A DNA stretch of 64,000 nucleotides from Lycium barbarum. Taxonomy: Eukaryota > Streptophyta > Magnoliopsida > Solanales > Solanaceae. A model generated the notes under the pieces. That model was given only the letters and a program-made list of their open reading frames with translations. It ran no database searches and was not told the origin of the DNA. The stretch covers positions 84,432,120-84,496,119 of the forward strand of contig NC_083339.1 of the NCBI RefSeq assembly GCF_019175385.1, given 5' to 3'. The translations under genes and the position numbers were made by a program. Below, one piece after another: positions 23,258 to 36,244 of this stretch (positions within the stretch are counted from its first letter, which is position 1; every line of letters starts with the position of its first letter).

Positions 23258-24962
23258 AGAGGTTTGTTGAGGATTTTTCTTCTATTTCTGCACCACTCAC
23301 AAAGTTGACCAAGAAATGAGCAAAGTTTCCCTGGACAGATGCTTGTGAACGTAGTTTCTAAGAGTTAAAAGATAGATTGACTTCTTCCCAGGTCCTGACA
23401 CTTCCAGAGGGATTGGAAGGATATGTTGTTTATTGTGATGCTTCAGACATTGGGCTGGGCAGTGTGTTGATGCTACATGGTAAGGTGATTGTGTATGCTT
23501 CAAGGCAATTACGGAAAGATGAGAAAAATTATCCAACCCATGACCAAGAATTGGCTGCCGTGGTTCATGCATTAAAGATATGGAGACATTATTTATATGG
23601 TGTCCGTGTGGATATTTATACAGATCATAAGAGCCTTCAGTATATCTTCAAGCAGAAAGAGTAGAATTTGCGACAACGATGATGGTTGGAATTGCTAAAG
23701 GATTATGATGTTGATATCATATATCACCCCGGAAAGGCAAATGTTATGGCTGATGCTCTTAGCCGTAGATCGATGGGGAGTTTGTGTGATGTACGACCAG
23801 AGAAAAAAAATGGCTCGTGAGCTCCAACAGTTAGCTAGCCTAAGAGTTCGAGTAGTGGACTCAGGGAGCAGGGGAACTTCCATTCAGAATTCAGCAATCT
23901 CGTCGGTAGTAGCGGAACTGAAAAAGCGATAGTACGAAGATTCCATGCTAATGCATTACAAAGATACACTCCCTCAGATGGAGGAGTCATCATTTGAGAT
24001 TTCAGAAGATGGAGTTCTTTGATTCCAAGGCAGATTATGTGATCCCGATGTGGCAGGTTTATGCCATAAAATATTGAGAGAAGCTCATTGCTCCCGTTAT
24101 TCTATTCATCCTGGAGTGACGAAAATGTACCATGATCTTAGATCTATATATTGGTAGAATGGAATGAAGAAAGATATAGCGAAATTCGTAGCTCAATGTC
24201 CCAACTGTCAACAAGTGAAAATTGAGCACCAAAAGCCGGGCAGATTGTTGCAAGCTATAGAAATTCCAACTTGGAAGTGGGAAGTAATTAATATGGACTT
24301 CATTACAGGCTTACCCCGTTCTCGACGTAAGTATGATTCTATATGGGTGATTGTGGATAGACTCATGAAGTCAGCTCATTTCTTACCAGTCAGAACGACA
24401 TATGTGGCGGAAGATTATGCAAAGCTTTATATTAGAGAGATAGTGCGACTCCATGGTGTCCCAACATCTATTATCTTTGATCGAGGGACACAGTTTACAA
24501 CTAATTTTTGGAAGTCCTTCCAAGAGGGTTTAGGGACCCAAGTGAGCCTTAGCACGGCATTTCATCCGCAGACTGATGGACAAGTTAAACGTACTATTCA
24601 GACTCTTGAAGATATGTTACGGGCATGTATGATATATTTTGGGCGTAATTGGGATGATGACTTGCCACTCATTGAATTTGCTTATAACAATAGTTATCAT
24701 TCTAGCATTCAAATGGCACCGTATGAGGCTTTATATGGGCGAAAGTGTAGATCCCCAATTGGGTGGTTCGAGGCAGGAGATACAAAATTGATAGGGCCAG
24801 ACTTGGTCCAGCAAGCCATTGAGAAAATCAAGCTCATACAAGATCGGTTATTAGCAGCCCAAAGTCGTCAAAAGTCCTATGCGGATAATCGTCGAAGGGA
24901 CTTAGAGTTCCAAGTGAAAGATTGGGTATTCTTGAAAGTGTCACCGATGAAGGGTGTAATGA
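23258..24962 (+). pseudogene. Element D: pol remnant (RNase H, INT), PR and RT deleted
   Basis: Directly joined to gag: resumes at RFVEDFSSIS, so PR and nearly all RT (about 2 kb) are missing. RNase H follows with several stops (for example 23664) and a frameshift in an A-run near 23805. The integrase core is open from 24164. Its catalytic Glu is Lys (AAA 24587-24589, QVKR instead of QAER). The reading frame stops being D's own at 24962, where element E is inserted. Confidence 0.92.
24958..24962. repeat. TSD AATGA, left of element E
   Basis: AATGA precedes TGTTATATCCCG and recurs at 36245-36249 after the E 3' LTR, with D's integrase frame continuing across. Confidence 0.97.
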
Positions 24963-27900
24963 TGTTATATCCCGTGTTTTCACATATTTGGAAAATTGGA
25001 AATAATTGTAACTTGTGAGAAATAAGGTCATAATTAATTTTAGTTAACACATGAGTTGTTTATGAAGGAATATTAATAAGGAAGTGTTGGAAAAGGCCAA
25101 GGGCAAATTTGGAATTTCGGAAATTAGTTTCGGGAAATACAAAATATGATCCATAAGTCATTGGGCTCAAAATTGGTTGAAAAAAATTAAGGCCCAATGC
25201 TTAAGGGGTGGCGGCCAACTGAGGCCCAAATCCACCAAGAATTAATGAAATTTTCCATGTGATTAAATTAATATATGATGTCCTTATCCCTTAGAATTCT
25301 CAAGAAGCAAGAAAGAGAGAACAAACAAAAGAAGAGCAAAAATAAGGAGACCATTCGGCCCTAAGCTTGCAAAAATCACCTTCAAAAATCTTGTTCCAAA
25401 AATTGCTATCTTGTGGTTTTTCTACTAAGTTAAGTGTCCTCTACAACTTGGTGTAGTTGCTTCGGAAGGTTGAGCACTAGATTCATCAATCTCACACTTT
25501 GGACAAGTGAAGAAGATTGGAGAAAAAGGTAAGAATTCATCCCTTTTTATTATGTTATGAAGGCTTGGTTGTGTTGTAGAATGTAGAAATGAGTTGAAAG
25601 TATAGAGAAATGGAAGTTTTCAAAGTGGGTATATATATATATGCATGTAGCCGTGTGTGTGTATATGTGTATACCTATAGTGTGTTGAATTTTATGTCGT
25701 ATTCTAGTTGTGGTTATGATGGAAATTACATTGGAAACGAAAGTTGAAAGAATTTGGTTGAAGTTGGAAAATTCCCATGTTGGTCGTAGGTTGTGATGAA
25801 ATAACGATGGATTAATGTTGTTTAATATGTTAGTTGTGTTGTTGTGATTCTTGCAATGTAAATGAAGGTAGAATAATGTAAGTTTGCATTGAAATGGAAT
25901 GTAGGAGCTTATGTCGTCTTAGTATGATTTTATGTCGTTATGGAAATTAGGTTGCTAAGGTACAAATTATGATGATTGTTGATGAACTTGGAAGACGGAA
26001 ACATGTTATGAATAAATATGCTAAAGATTAGAAGCTTCGGATGAAATGTGGCTTTCGTGGAAAGTTTGTATATTATGTATATCGTATGAATATCTTGTGG
26101 AAAACGATATGAAATGCTTTTAAACTATGTTGTGATAATCTAGATTGATAATGAATGTGAAATTGTTGAGAATAGTTTGAAAGTTAAGGTTAAAGTAAAG
26201 GTTATGACATTATGTCGGCAAGTAGAACTAGTGTTGCCGTATTGTGTTTCTAATGTTGTTGTTGCTTGGGTTGTTGTTGCTTGGGTTGTTGTTGATGATT
26301 GTGAGCCGATCTAGGTTCTCGGGGGTGCTATATGTATAGGGGAAGTGCTGCCGAAATTTCGGTGGACAAATAAGAGTTGAATTGAATTTGTAGCATCTAT
26401 AGCTTACAATTGGCAAACTTGACCATTTGCAGATTTTTGACGAAACGGGAAGTGAGTTTAGAAAGGCGTAAGGAGCTTGAAAGGTATGTAAAGCTACCCC
26501 GATCCTTCTTTTGGCATGTCTAAGTGTTTTAGGATCGGATTCGGGCCTCAAAAGACCTTCTTGGCCATCGGAATCCACAAGAGAAAATCTCAGTTTTTCC
26601 TTCAGTAGAATTGAACCATTTTGATATGCTTTTCCTGAAAGTATGTAGACTTTCTCTAAACTCCTTGAAAAGCTATAGAATGTCCGTAGAACCTTTATAG
26701 GTGACCCCATAAGCTTAAAGGGCGTAAGTTGAGCCCACCGCCTTGCTTGTTCCGAGGTGGGCCCGCTATTCCCGGTTTTGCCCTTAATGTACTAAAGTCC
26801 CCTTTTTGAACGATTTTTGAAACAAACGTTTCGACTACCCTTCTAATTACCTAACTAATATGGTTTTAAATATTCCATTAAGTCTGATAAATTGTTTTGA
26901 TACTCGAAACTCATTTACTATGATTCCTTCCGACTTCATCGGATCGGTTTGTCTTTGATATGCCTCATCGAGTCTATGGAAACATTTATGATATTTTACT
27001 TGCATTAGTTTCTCACTACTCTATTCGTGGATGCCCCAATGTTTCCCACACTGAGCCCGGGCCAGGATATGTTGTCAAGCGAAATCCCCTGCATTGTTCG
27101 TCGTGCCTCGATGTGAGGGGGCAGGTATATACGTACATGGGTTTGTGGAGTATGCTGTGCCATGTACGGTTGTTCTGATATGATTTACTATGGCCATCTG
27201 ATATGACATATTATGTTACGGGGTTATGCCCCTATTCTGATTCTTCTGTGTTGTGGCACCAGCGTCGGGAGGGTGGCCACGTTCTGTCTGCCGAGTCCCT
27301 TGGCAGGGGCCGGATTTAATATGACATATGTTCTGTACACACTCTGCATGTTTTCGAAATATGTATCTGATACTTTGGATTTTCCGGTTACTTTCTGTAT
27401 GTTCTGCACCAGTTATGATTTTGTTTCTGCAGCTCAGGCTTTACATATTCAGTACATATTTCGTACTGACCCCCTTTCTTCGGGGGCTGCGTTTTCATGC
27501 CGCGCAGGTACCGACGACAGGTTTGCTGACCCGTCCGCTTAGGATCTCATTCTGCTATTTTTGGAGCGCTCTTTTATCCAGAGCCATCTTTTGGTATAGT
27601 CTGTCACTTCTATATATGTATATTCTCGTTCATGGGTACGGCGGGGCCATGTCCCGTCATATGATTCTGTCGGTCTGTTTAGAGGTCTGTGGACATGTTC
27701 GTGGGTTGGGATCTTTCTGTACAGATATGTGTATGTGTTGTGTTTGGGCGATCCCTTTCGCCGCCGCGGCCGGTCCGCATATATTTAGATGTTGCTTTGT
27801 TGGCCCTGTGAGGCCTTTGTTGGTATTTTCTGCGTGCAGGGTATTTGGGATAGTCCGTAAAACAAAGGAAACTCTGCCGAAAGTTTTCTAAAAATTAGCT

Positions 27901-28000
27901 AAATTTGAAATAAAGCCTTGTCGGCTTCTGCCATATACTAGAATGCGTTTGAGTGCCCAGCTCGGGCACTAGTCGCGGCCTACGGGGTTGGGTCGTGACA
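24963..28000 (+). mobile_element. Element E: 5' LTR
   Basis: TGTTATATCCCG to GGTCGTGACA. A splice-donor consensus AAAAAGGTAAG lies at 25522-25532. Hairpins are CAGTAC/GTACTG (27450-27468) and CCCCC/GGGGG (27470-27486). A small GTTGTTGTTGCTTGGG duplication near 26258-26290 differs from the 3' LTR. ORFs of 187 codons in both LTRs (27328-27891, 35572-36135) are shared only because the LTRs are copies. Confidence 0.96.
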
Positions 28001-28004
28001 AAAG

Positions 28005-28016
28005 TGGTATCAGAGC
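28005..28016 (+). other. Element E primer-binding site
   Basis: TGGTATCAGAGC four bases after the LTR; complementary to initiator tRNA-Met. Confidence 0.97.
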
Positions 28017-28061
28017 CAGGTTCGTCCTCGGAATGTCTACAGACCGTGTCTAGTAGAGTCT

Positions 28062-28097
28062 TGTTTATCGGTGTGTTGTGCACCACACCTATAAACA
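28062..28097 (+). promoter_or_regulatory. Dimer-initiation-like hairpin, element E
   Basis: Outer stem TGTTTAT/ATAAACA, inner stem GGTGTG/CACACC (all pairs canonical), loop TT plus palindromic GTGCAC (28078-28083). It is the best-preserved example in the window. Confidence 0.68.
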
Positions 28098-28205
28098 GGA
28101 GGCTACAGGGCATTTAGCATACTACCCTTCTTTCTGTGTTAGATCGTGCGATAGAGCTGTGTTATCAGGATGATTCCTCCCTAACGAATTGTTACATTTG
28201 CAGTT

Positions 28206-31200
28206 ATGCCTCCAAAGAAGGCGACAGCAGCCCAAAAGGCCAAGGCAGCAGCTGTGGGAGAGACTAGTCAGGCCCACAGGGTTACCAGGGCCCATGCTCA
28301 TATTGCTCCTGATATTTTGCCCCCGGCAGAGGGCTCTTCCACACCGCCACACGTAGAGGAGATTGGAGCAGCAGCAGCTGCAGGTCGAGGGGCGGCTCCA
28401 CCGCCAGCTCCCGAGATTCCAGTACTTGAGCCTCCAGCTCCACGGCCAGGGACTGAGGATCAGACTATGAGAGAGGCAGTCCAGCTATTGACTAGACTTG
28501 TGGCAGGACAGGTTCAGGGGCACGGACTGGGAGGTGACCGGGCTTACAGGCGTGACAGCTCGAGAGCCCGTGAGTTCTTGACTTGTGGCCCTCCAGAGTT
28601 CTTCGGGACAAAGCCCGAGGAGGATCCCGAGGAGTTCATCAGGAAGATGCGGCGCACCTTACAGTTTATTAATGCTTCCGAGACAGAGTCAGTTGCATTG
28701 GCTTCGTACCGGTTATATGATGTAGCGGCAAATTGGTACGAGTCATGGGAGTTATCCAGAGGCGATGGCGCTCCCCCGGCAGTTTGGGATGATTTTTCTC
28801 AGGCTTTTCTTAGCCACTTTCTGCCTCCGGAGTTACGGCGGGCCAAGGCTGACAGATTCTTATTGCTGAGGTAGAGGGGTCGCAGTGTTCGAGAGTATAG
28901 TATGGAGTTCGACTCATTGGCCCGATACGCACCTGCTGTGGTAGCTACTATGGCTGACAGGATGCACAGGTACATTATGGGGCTGGACCGTTATTTTGTC
29001 GATAGTTGTTTGGTATTGGCTGCTCAGCCCGGCATGGATATTGCCCGGATTCAGGCCCACACCCAGGGCATGGAGGACCGTCATAGGGAGCGTCATCCTG
29101 ATAGGAGCCAGGATCGGAGACAGCCCAAGAGGGCTAGATCATCTGGGTATTCTGGAGATTCTCGGGGCAGGCAGCCTCAGCAGCCGCAGCAGCCTAGCAG
29201 ACATCTATCCCAGCCAGCACAGAGCGCACCTCCACAGCCTACAGGTCGCAGATTTGATAGCCCAGGTTATTTAGGAGCAGGTCAGAGCTCCAGGCCTTCA
29301 GGTTCGCGAACAGACAGGGGTTCTGGTCAGACGAGGCCACCTAGGCCTCAGTGTTCTTACTGTGGCAGATACCATCCTGGGGAGTGCTACAGAGCCACCG
29401 GTGCATGTTTTTCTTGTGGCCGCCAGGGCCATTCTGTGAGAGATTGCCCGTATAAGGGTAGTTTGGGTGGTGCAGCGTAGCCTACCGGATCAGCCGTCGG
29501 GTCTTCATCTTCATCAGTGGCTATGCGCCCTACGGGGCCAGGTACTTCAGCACCAGCGGGTCGCGGCAGAGGCTGTGGTGGAGCTTCTAGTACTAGCGGT
29601 CCTTCGAACCGCATTTATGCTCTGTCCAGCTGCCAAGATTAGGAGGCATCGCCTAATGTCGTTACAGGTACATTATTGGTTTTCTCTCGGTCTGTGTATG
29701 CATTGATTGATCCAGGTTCGACCTTGTCATATATTTCGCCTCTGGTTGCTAATAAAATTGGTATAACGTCTGAACCTATAGAGCCGTTTGAGGTAGCCAC
29801 ACCGATTGGGGACTTTATTGTAGCAAAACAGGTATATAAGAACTGTTCTGTAATTGTATGTGGCCGTGACACTAAGGCAGATCTGGTGGAGTTAGATATG
29901 GTCGAGTTCGATGTTATTATGGGAATGGACTGGCTAGCCTCCTGTTATGCTAATGTTGATTGCTAAAATAAGGTAGTTCGTTTCCAGTTTCCTGGGGAGC
30001 TAGTTATAGAATGGGCCGGTAATACAGCATCACCGAAAGGTAAGTTTATTTCATACCTTAAGGCGAAGAAAATGATCAGAAAGGGTTATTTTTATCATCT
30101 GGTTCGGGTACAAGACTTGACAGAAGAAACGCCGACTCTTCAGTCAGTTCCCGTGGTTAATGAATTTCCAGATGTGTTCCCAGAAGAGCTTCCAGGCCTT
30201 CCTCCAGAGCGGGAGATAGATTTTACTATTGATTTGCTTCCAGATACTCAGCCGATATCTATTCCCCCGTACAGAATGGCACCGGCAGAATTGAAAGAAC
30301 TTAAAGAGCAGTTGAAAGATCTGTTAGAAAAAGGCTTCATTAGACCCAGCACTTCACCTTGGGGAGCCCCGGTATTATATGTGCGTAAGAAAGACGGGTC
30401 GTTGCGTATGTGTATTGATTATCGACAGCTGAATAAGGTAACCATAAAGAATAAATACCCCCTCCCCAGAATTGACGATTTGTTTGATCAGTTGCAGGGC
30501 GCCAAGTATTTTTCGAAGATAGATCTTCGGTCTGGCTATCATCAGGTACGGGTACGGGAGGCCGATATTCCTAAGACAGCATTCCGGACCAGATATGGGC
30601 ATTATGAATTCAGAGTTATGTCTTTTGGGCTGACTAATGCTCCTGCGGTATTCATGGATCTAATGAACCGGGTATTCAGGACATTCATGGATATGTTCGT
30701 AATTGTATTTATCGATGACATTCTGGTCTATTCTCGGTCCGAGGCAGAGCACGCAGATCATCTGAGAGCGGTATTAGGGGTACTTCAGCATCAGAAATTA
30801 TATGCCAAATTTTCTAAATGTGAATTCTGGCTGGCTTCAGTGGCATTCCTGGGCCATATTATTGCAGCTGATGGTGTCCGGGTGGATACACAGAAGATTG
30901 ATGCCGTGAAAAATTGGCCCAGACCCACGACGCCCACAGAGGTACGTAGTTTCCTGGGGTTAGCAGGCTATTACAGAAGATTTGTGGAAAAGTTTGCTTC
31001 GATTTCAGCGCCTTTGACAAGGCTAACTCAGAAGGGAGCCAAGTTCCAGTGGACTGATGCTTGTGAACGAAGCTTCCAGTTGCTGAAAGAGAAGCTGACT
31101 ACAGCCCCAGTTCTGACTCTTCCAGAGGGACCCGATGGATATGTTATTTATTGTGATACTTCTGGCGTAGGATTGGGCTGTGTATTGATGCAGCACGGCA

Positions 31201-33263
31201 GAGTTATAGCTTATGCTTCTCGGCAATTGAAAAAGCATGAAAAGAATTATCCTACTCACGATCTGGAGCTTGCAGCGGTGATCCATGCCCTGAAGATATG
31301 GAGACATTATTTATATGCCGTTCATGTTGATATCTATACAGATCATAAGAGTCTCCAGTATATTTTCAGGCAGAAAGAGCTTAATTTGCGGTAGCGGAGG
31401 TGGCTGGAGCTCCTGAAAGACTATGATGTGGATATTCTGTATCATCCGGGAAAGGCTAATGTTGTTGCAGATGCGCTTAGCCGGAAATCTATGGGCAGCC
31501 TGGTAGATTTACATCCAGACAGGAGAGAGATAGTACGTGACATTCATCAGTTGGCTAATCTTGGGGTTCGTCTGGCCGATTCTGGAGGTACACGGATTTC
31601 TGTCCGAGGGGTTTCTGAATCATCTATTAAGGAAGATATCAAATGGCATCAATATGAAGATCCTGTTTTGGCACAATACAGAGACACAACCTATGATAAG
31701 GAGAAGACTCCGTTCGAGTTCACTCCAGACGGGACTTTATTATTCAGGGGTAGGTTGTGTGTACCTGACATTGCAGGTCTTCGGCAGCAGGTTATGAGCG
31801 AGGCACACTATGCTCGCTATTCGGTCCATCCTGGGTCTACGAAGATGTACCATGATCTCCGATGCTTATACTGGTGGGATGGCATGAAACGGGACATCGC
31901 AGAGTTCGTCGCCCAGTGTCCCAATTGTCAGCAGGTCAAGATTGAACACCAGAAGCCGGGTGGACTGTTGCAGGAAATGGAAATTCCGACGTGGAAGTGG
32001 GAGATCATTAATATGGACTTCATTACAGGGTTGCCTCGCACTCCACGGAAGTATGATTCCATCTGGGTTATTGTTGATAGGCTGACAAAATCAGCCCATT
32101 TTCTCCCCGTCAGGACTACTTATTCCGCCGAGGATTATGCCAGGCTTTATATTAAAGAGATAGTGAAGCTTCATGGAGTTCCTATATCTATTATCACTGA
32201 CAGAGGTGCTCAGTTCACGGCGAACTTCTGGAGATCTTTTCAGGAAGGATTAGGGACTCAGCTGAGCCTGAGCACAGCTTTCCATCCTCAGAGTGACGGA
32301 CAGGCTGAGCGCACTATCCAGACGCTTGAAGATATGTTGCGAGCCTGTGTTATTGATTTCAGAGGTAGCTGGGAGGATCACTTGCCATTGATTGAATTTT
32401 CTTATAATAACAGCTACCATTCCAGCATCCAGATGGCTCCGTACGAGGCTTTATATGGTAGGAAATGCAGGTCACCTATTGGCTGGTTTGATATTGGCGA
32501 GACAGAATTAAGCGGCCCAGATATGGTCCAGCAGGCAGTTGATAAGGTGAAACTTATCCGAGAGTGACTATTGGCAGCCCAGAGTCGACAGAAATCATAC
32601 GCTGATAAACGGCGTCGTCCTTTGGAATTCCAGGTTGGTGATTGGGTATTTCTGAAGGTATCGCCTATGAAAGGCGTAATGCGGTTCGGCAGAAAGGGCA
32701 AGCTTAGTCCGCGTTATATTGGGCCTTATCTGATTGTGCGGAAAATTGGAAATGTCGCATATGAGTTAGATCTGCCATCTGATTTGGAAGCGGTACATCC
32801 GATATTCCATGTGTCTATGCTCCGCAAATGCATTGGTGATCCCTCCAGGATATTTCCTGCGGATGATATTCAGGTGACGGAGCAGTTATCTTATGAGGAG
32901 CAGCCCGTAGCTATTTTGGACCGTCAGGTACGGAGGCTCCGTAATAAGGATGTAGCCTCTGTTAAGGTACTGTGGCGGAACGAGAATAGGGAGGAAATGA
33001 CCTGGGAGTCCGAGGAAGAAATGAAGAAGAAATATCCTCATCTGTTCCCTATGACCACAGGTAACCTTGAATGCCTACTTAATTTCATTTTCAATGCCAA
33101 TCGTATATCATATGTGTTGTTTGTAACCATGAACTCCCCCAAAGTGTTTTCAAACCCTATAAGATTAATTTTACATTCGAAGACGAATGTTCTAAAGGAG
33201 GGGAGGATGTTATATCCCGTGTTTTCACATATTTGGAAAATTGGAAATAATTGTAACTTGTGA
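28206..33263 (+). pseudogene. Element E: gag-pol, six in-frame stops
   Basis: One uninterrupted frame apart from stops at 28872, 29478, 29640, 29964, 31392 and 32565 (TAG, TAG, TAG, TAA, TAG, TGA), nearly all C-to-T changes. Gag begins MPPKKATAAQK with a Pro/Ala-rich N-terminus, capsid-like domain (28570-29080), Arg/Gln/Ser linker and knuckles CSYCGRYHPGEC and CFSCGRQGHSVRDC. PR has catalytic DPGS (29709-29720). RT has FIDD (30708-30719). RNase H has YCDTSG and [13 protein letters not shown] has the zinc finger, NMDFITGLP, ITDRG and Glu 32306-32308, all intact. The chromodomain-like end is near 32890-33045. The frame has no stop before the 3' LTR and ends 55 bp inside it. Confidence 0.96.
33194..33207 (+). 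other. Element E polypurine tract
   Basis: AAAGGAGGGGAGGA directly before TGTTATATCCCG. It lies within the open end of the pol frame. Confidence 0.94.
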
Positions 33264-36244
33264 GAAATAAGGTCATAATTAATTTTAGTTAACACATGAG
33301 TTGTTTATGAAGGAATATTAATAAGGAAGTGTTGGAAAAGGCCAAGGGCAAATTTCGAATTTCGGAAATTAGTTTCGGGAATTACAAAATTTGATCCATA
33401 AGTCATTGGGCTCAAAATTGGATGAAAAAAATTAAGGCCCAATGCTTAAGGGGTGGCCGGCCAAGTGAGGCCCAAATCCACCAAGAATTAATGAAATTTT
33501 CCATGTGATTAAATTAATATATGATGTCCTTATCCCTTAGAATTCTCAAGAAGCAAGAAAGAGAGAACAAACAAAAGAAGAGCAAAAATAAGGAGACCAT
33601 TCGGCCCTAAGCTTGCAAAAATCACCTTCAAAAATCTTGTTCCAAAAATTGCTATCTTGTGGTTTTTCTACTAAGTTAAGTGTCCTCTACAACTTGGTGT
33701 AGTTGCTTCGGAAGGTTGAGCACTAGATTCATCAATCTCACACTTTGGACAAGTGAAGAAGATTGGAGAAAAAGGTAAGAATTCATCCCTTTTTATTATG
33801 TTATGAAGGCTTGGTTGTGTTGTAGTATGTAGAAATGAGTTGAAAGCATACAGAAATGGAAGTTTGCAAAGTGGGTATATATATATGCATGTAGCCGTGT
33901 GTGTGTATATGTGAATACCTATAGTGTGTTGAATTTTATGTCGTATTCTAGTTGTGGTTATGATGGAAATTACATTGGAAATGAAAGTTGAAAGAATTTG
34001 GTTGAAGTTGGAAAATTCCCATGTTGGCCGTAGTTTGTGATGAAATAACGATGGATTAATGTTGTTTAATATGTTAGTTGTGTTGTTGTGATTCTTGCAA
34101 TGTAAATGAAGGTAGAATAATGTAAGTTTTGCATTGAAATGGAATGTAGGAGCTTATGTCGTCTTAGTATGATTTTATGTCGTTATGGAAATTAGGTTGC
34201 TAAGGTACAAATTATGATGATTGTTGATGAACTTGGAAGACGGAAACATGTTATGAATAAATATGCTAAAGATTAGAAGCTTCGGATGAAATGTGGCTTT
34301 CGTGGAAGTTTGTATATTATGTATATCGTATGAATGTCTTGTGGAAAACGATATGAAATGCTTTTAAACTATGTTGTGATAATCTAGATTGATAATGAAT
34401 GCGAAATTGTTGAGAATAGTTTGAAAGTTAAGGTTAAAGTAAAGGTTATGACATTATGTCGGCAAGTAGAACTAGTGTTGCCGTATTGTGTTTCTAATGT
34501 TGTTGTTGATGTTGATGTTGTTGCATGGGTTGTTGTTGATGATTGTGAACCGAGTTAAGTTCTCGGGGGTGCTATATGTATAGGGGAAGTGCTGCCGAAA
34601 TTTCGGTGGACAAATAAGAGTTGAATTGAATTTGTAGCATCTATAGCTTACAATTGGCAAACTTGACCATTTGCAGATTTTTGACGAAACGGGAAGTGAG
34701 TTTAGAAAGGCGTAAGGACCTTGAAAGGTATGTAAAGCTACCCCGATCCTTCTTTTGGCATGTCTAAGTGTTTTAGGATCGGATTCGGGCCTCAAAAGAC
34801 CTTCTTGGCCATCGGAATCCGCAAGAGAAAATCTCAGTTTTTCCTTCAGTAGAATTGAACCATTTTGATATGCTTTTCCTGAAAGTATGTAGACTTTCTC
34901 TAAACTCCTTGAAAAGCTATAGAATGTCCGTAGAACCTTTATAGGTGACCCCATAAGCTTAAAGGGCATAAGTTGAGCCCACCGCCTTGCTTGTTCCGAG
35001 GTGGGCCCGCTATTCCCGGTTTTGCCCTTAATGTACTAAAGTCCCCTTTTTGAACGATTTTTGAAAGAAACGTTTCGACTACCCTTCTAATTACCTAACT
35101 AATATGGTTTTAAATATTCCATTAAGTCTGATAAATTGTTTTGATACTCGAAACTCATTTACTATGATTCCTTCCGACTTCATCGGATCGGTTTGTCTTT
35201 GATATGCCTCATCGAGTCTATGGAAACATTTATGATATTTTACTTGCATTAGTTTCTCACTACTCTATTCGTGGATGCCCCAATGTTTCCCACACTGAGC
35301 CCGGGCCAGGATATGTTGTCAAGCGAAATCCCCTGCATTGTTCGTCGTGCCTCGATGTGAGGGGGCAGGTATATACGTACATGGGTTTGTGGAGTATGCT
35401 GTGCCATGTACGGTTGTTCTGATATGATTTACTATGGCCATCTGATATGACATATTATGTTACGGGGTTATGCCCCTATTCTGATTCTTCTGTGTTGTGG
35501 CACCAGCGTCGGGAGGGTGGCCACGTTCTGTCTGCCGAGTCCCTTGGCAGGGGCCGGATTTGATATGACATATGTTCTGTACACACTCTGCATGTTTTGG
35601 AAATATGTATCTGATACTTTGGATTTTTCGGTTACTTTCTGTATGTTCTGCACCAGTTATGATTTTGTTTCTGCAGCTCAGGCTTTACATATTTAGTACA
35701 TATTTCGTACTGACCCCCTTTCTTCGGGGGCTGCGTTTTCATGCCGCACAGGTACCGACGACAGGTTTGCTGACCCGTCCGCTTAGGATCTCATTCTGCT
35801 ATTTTTGGAGCGCTCTTTTATCCAGAGCCATCTTTTGGTATAGTCTGTCACTTCTATATATGTATATTCTCGTTCATGGGTACGGCGGGGCCCTGTCCCG
35901 TCATATGATTCTGTCGGTCTGTTTAGAGGTCTGTGGACATGTTCGTGGGTTGGGATCTTTCTGTACAGATATGTGTATGTGTTGTGTTTGGGCGATCCCC
36001 TTCGCCGCGGCGGCCGGTCCGCATATATTTAGATGTTGCTTTGTTGGCCCTGTGAGGCCTTTGTTGGTATTTTCTGCGTGCAGGGTATTTGGGATAGTCC
36101 GTAAAACAAAGGAAACTCTGCCGAAATTTTTCTAAAAATTAGCTAAATTTGAAATAAAGCCTTGTCGGCTTCTGCCATATACTAGAATGCGTTTGAGTGC
36201 CCAGCTCGGGCACTAGTCATGGCCTACGAGGTTGGGTCGTGACA
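33208..36244 (+). mobile_element. Element E: 3' LTR
   Basis: 3037 bp copy of the 5' LTR, ending GGTCGTGACA then AATGA. Differences from the 5' copy are mostly single bases plus small indels in AT and GTT runs. Confidence 0.96.

Larger units (their letters stand above)
25529..28203 (+). other. Predicted leader intron of element E
   Basis: Donor GT at 25529-25530 (AAG/GTAAGA) and acceptor TTTGCAG ending 28203, two bases before the gag ATG at 28206. It would excise the primer site and dimer-like hairpin. Signals only; no transcript evidence. Confidence 0.45.
24963..36244 (+). mobile_element. Element E: complete 11.3-kb LTR retrotransposon
   Basis: Both LTRs, primer site, gag-pol, polypurine tract and perfect TSD AATGA are present. 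It is inserted in the integrase of D. LTR lengths are 3038 and 3037 bp with roughly 45 differences counted by eye (about 1.5%), so this is one of the youngest insertions here. Six in-frame stops make it non-autonomous now. Confidence 0.97.

Noticed and set aside
27328..27891. 187-codon ORF in the E 5' LTR with a near-identical ORF at 35572-36135
   Set aside because: The two are copies only because the LTRs are copies. Composition is Phe/Cys/Leu-rich with no domain, and the E-type LTR of J has no counterpart.
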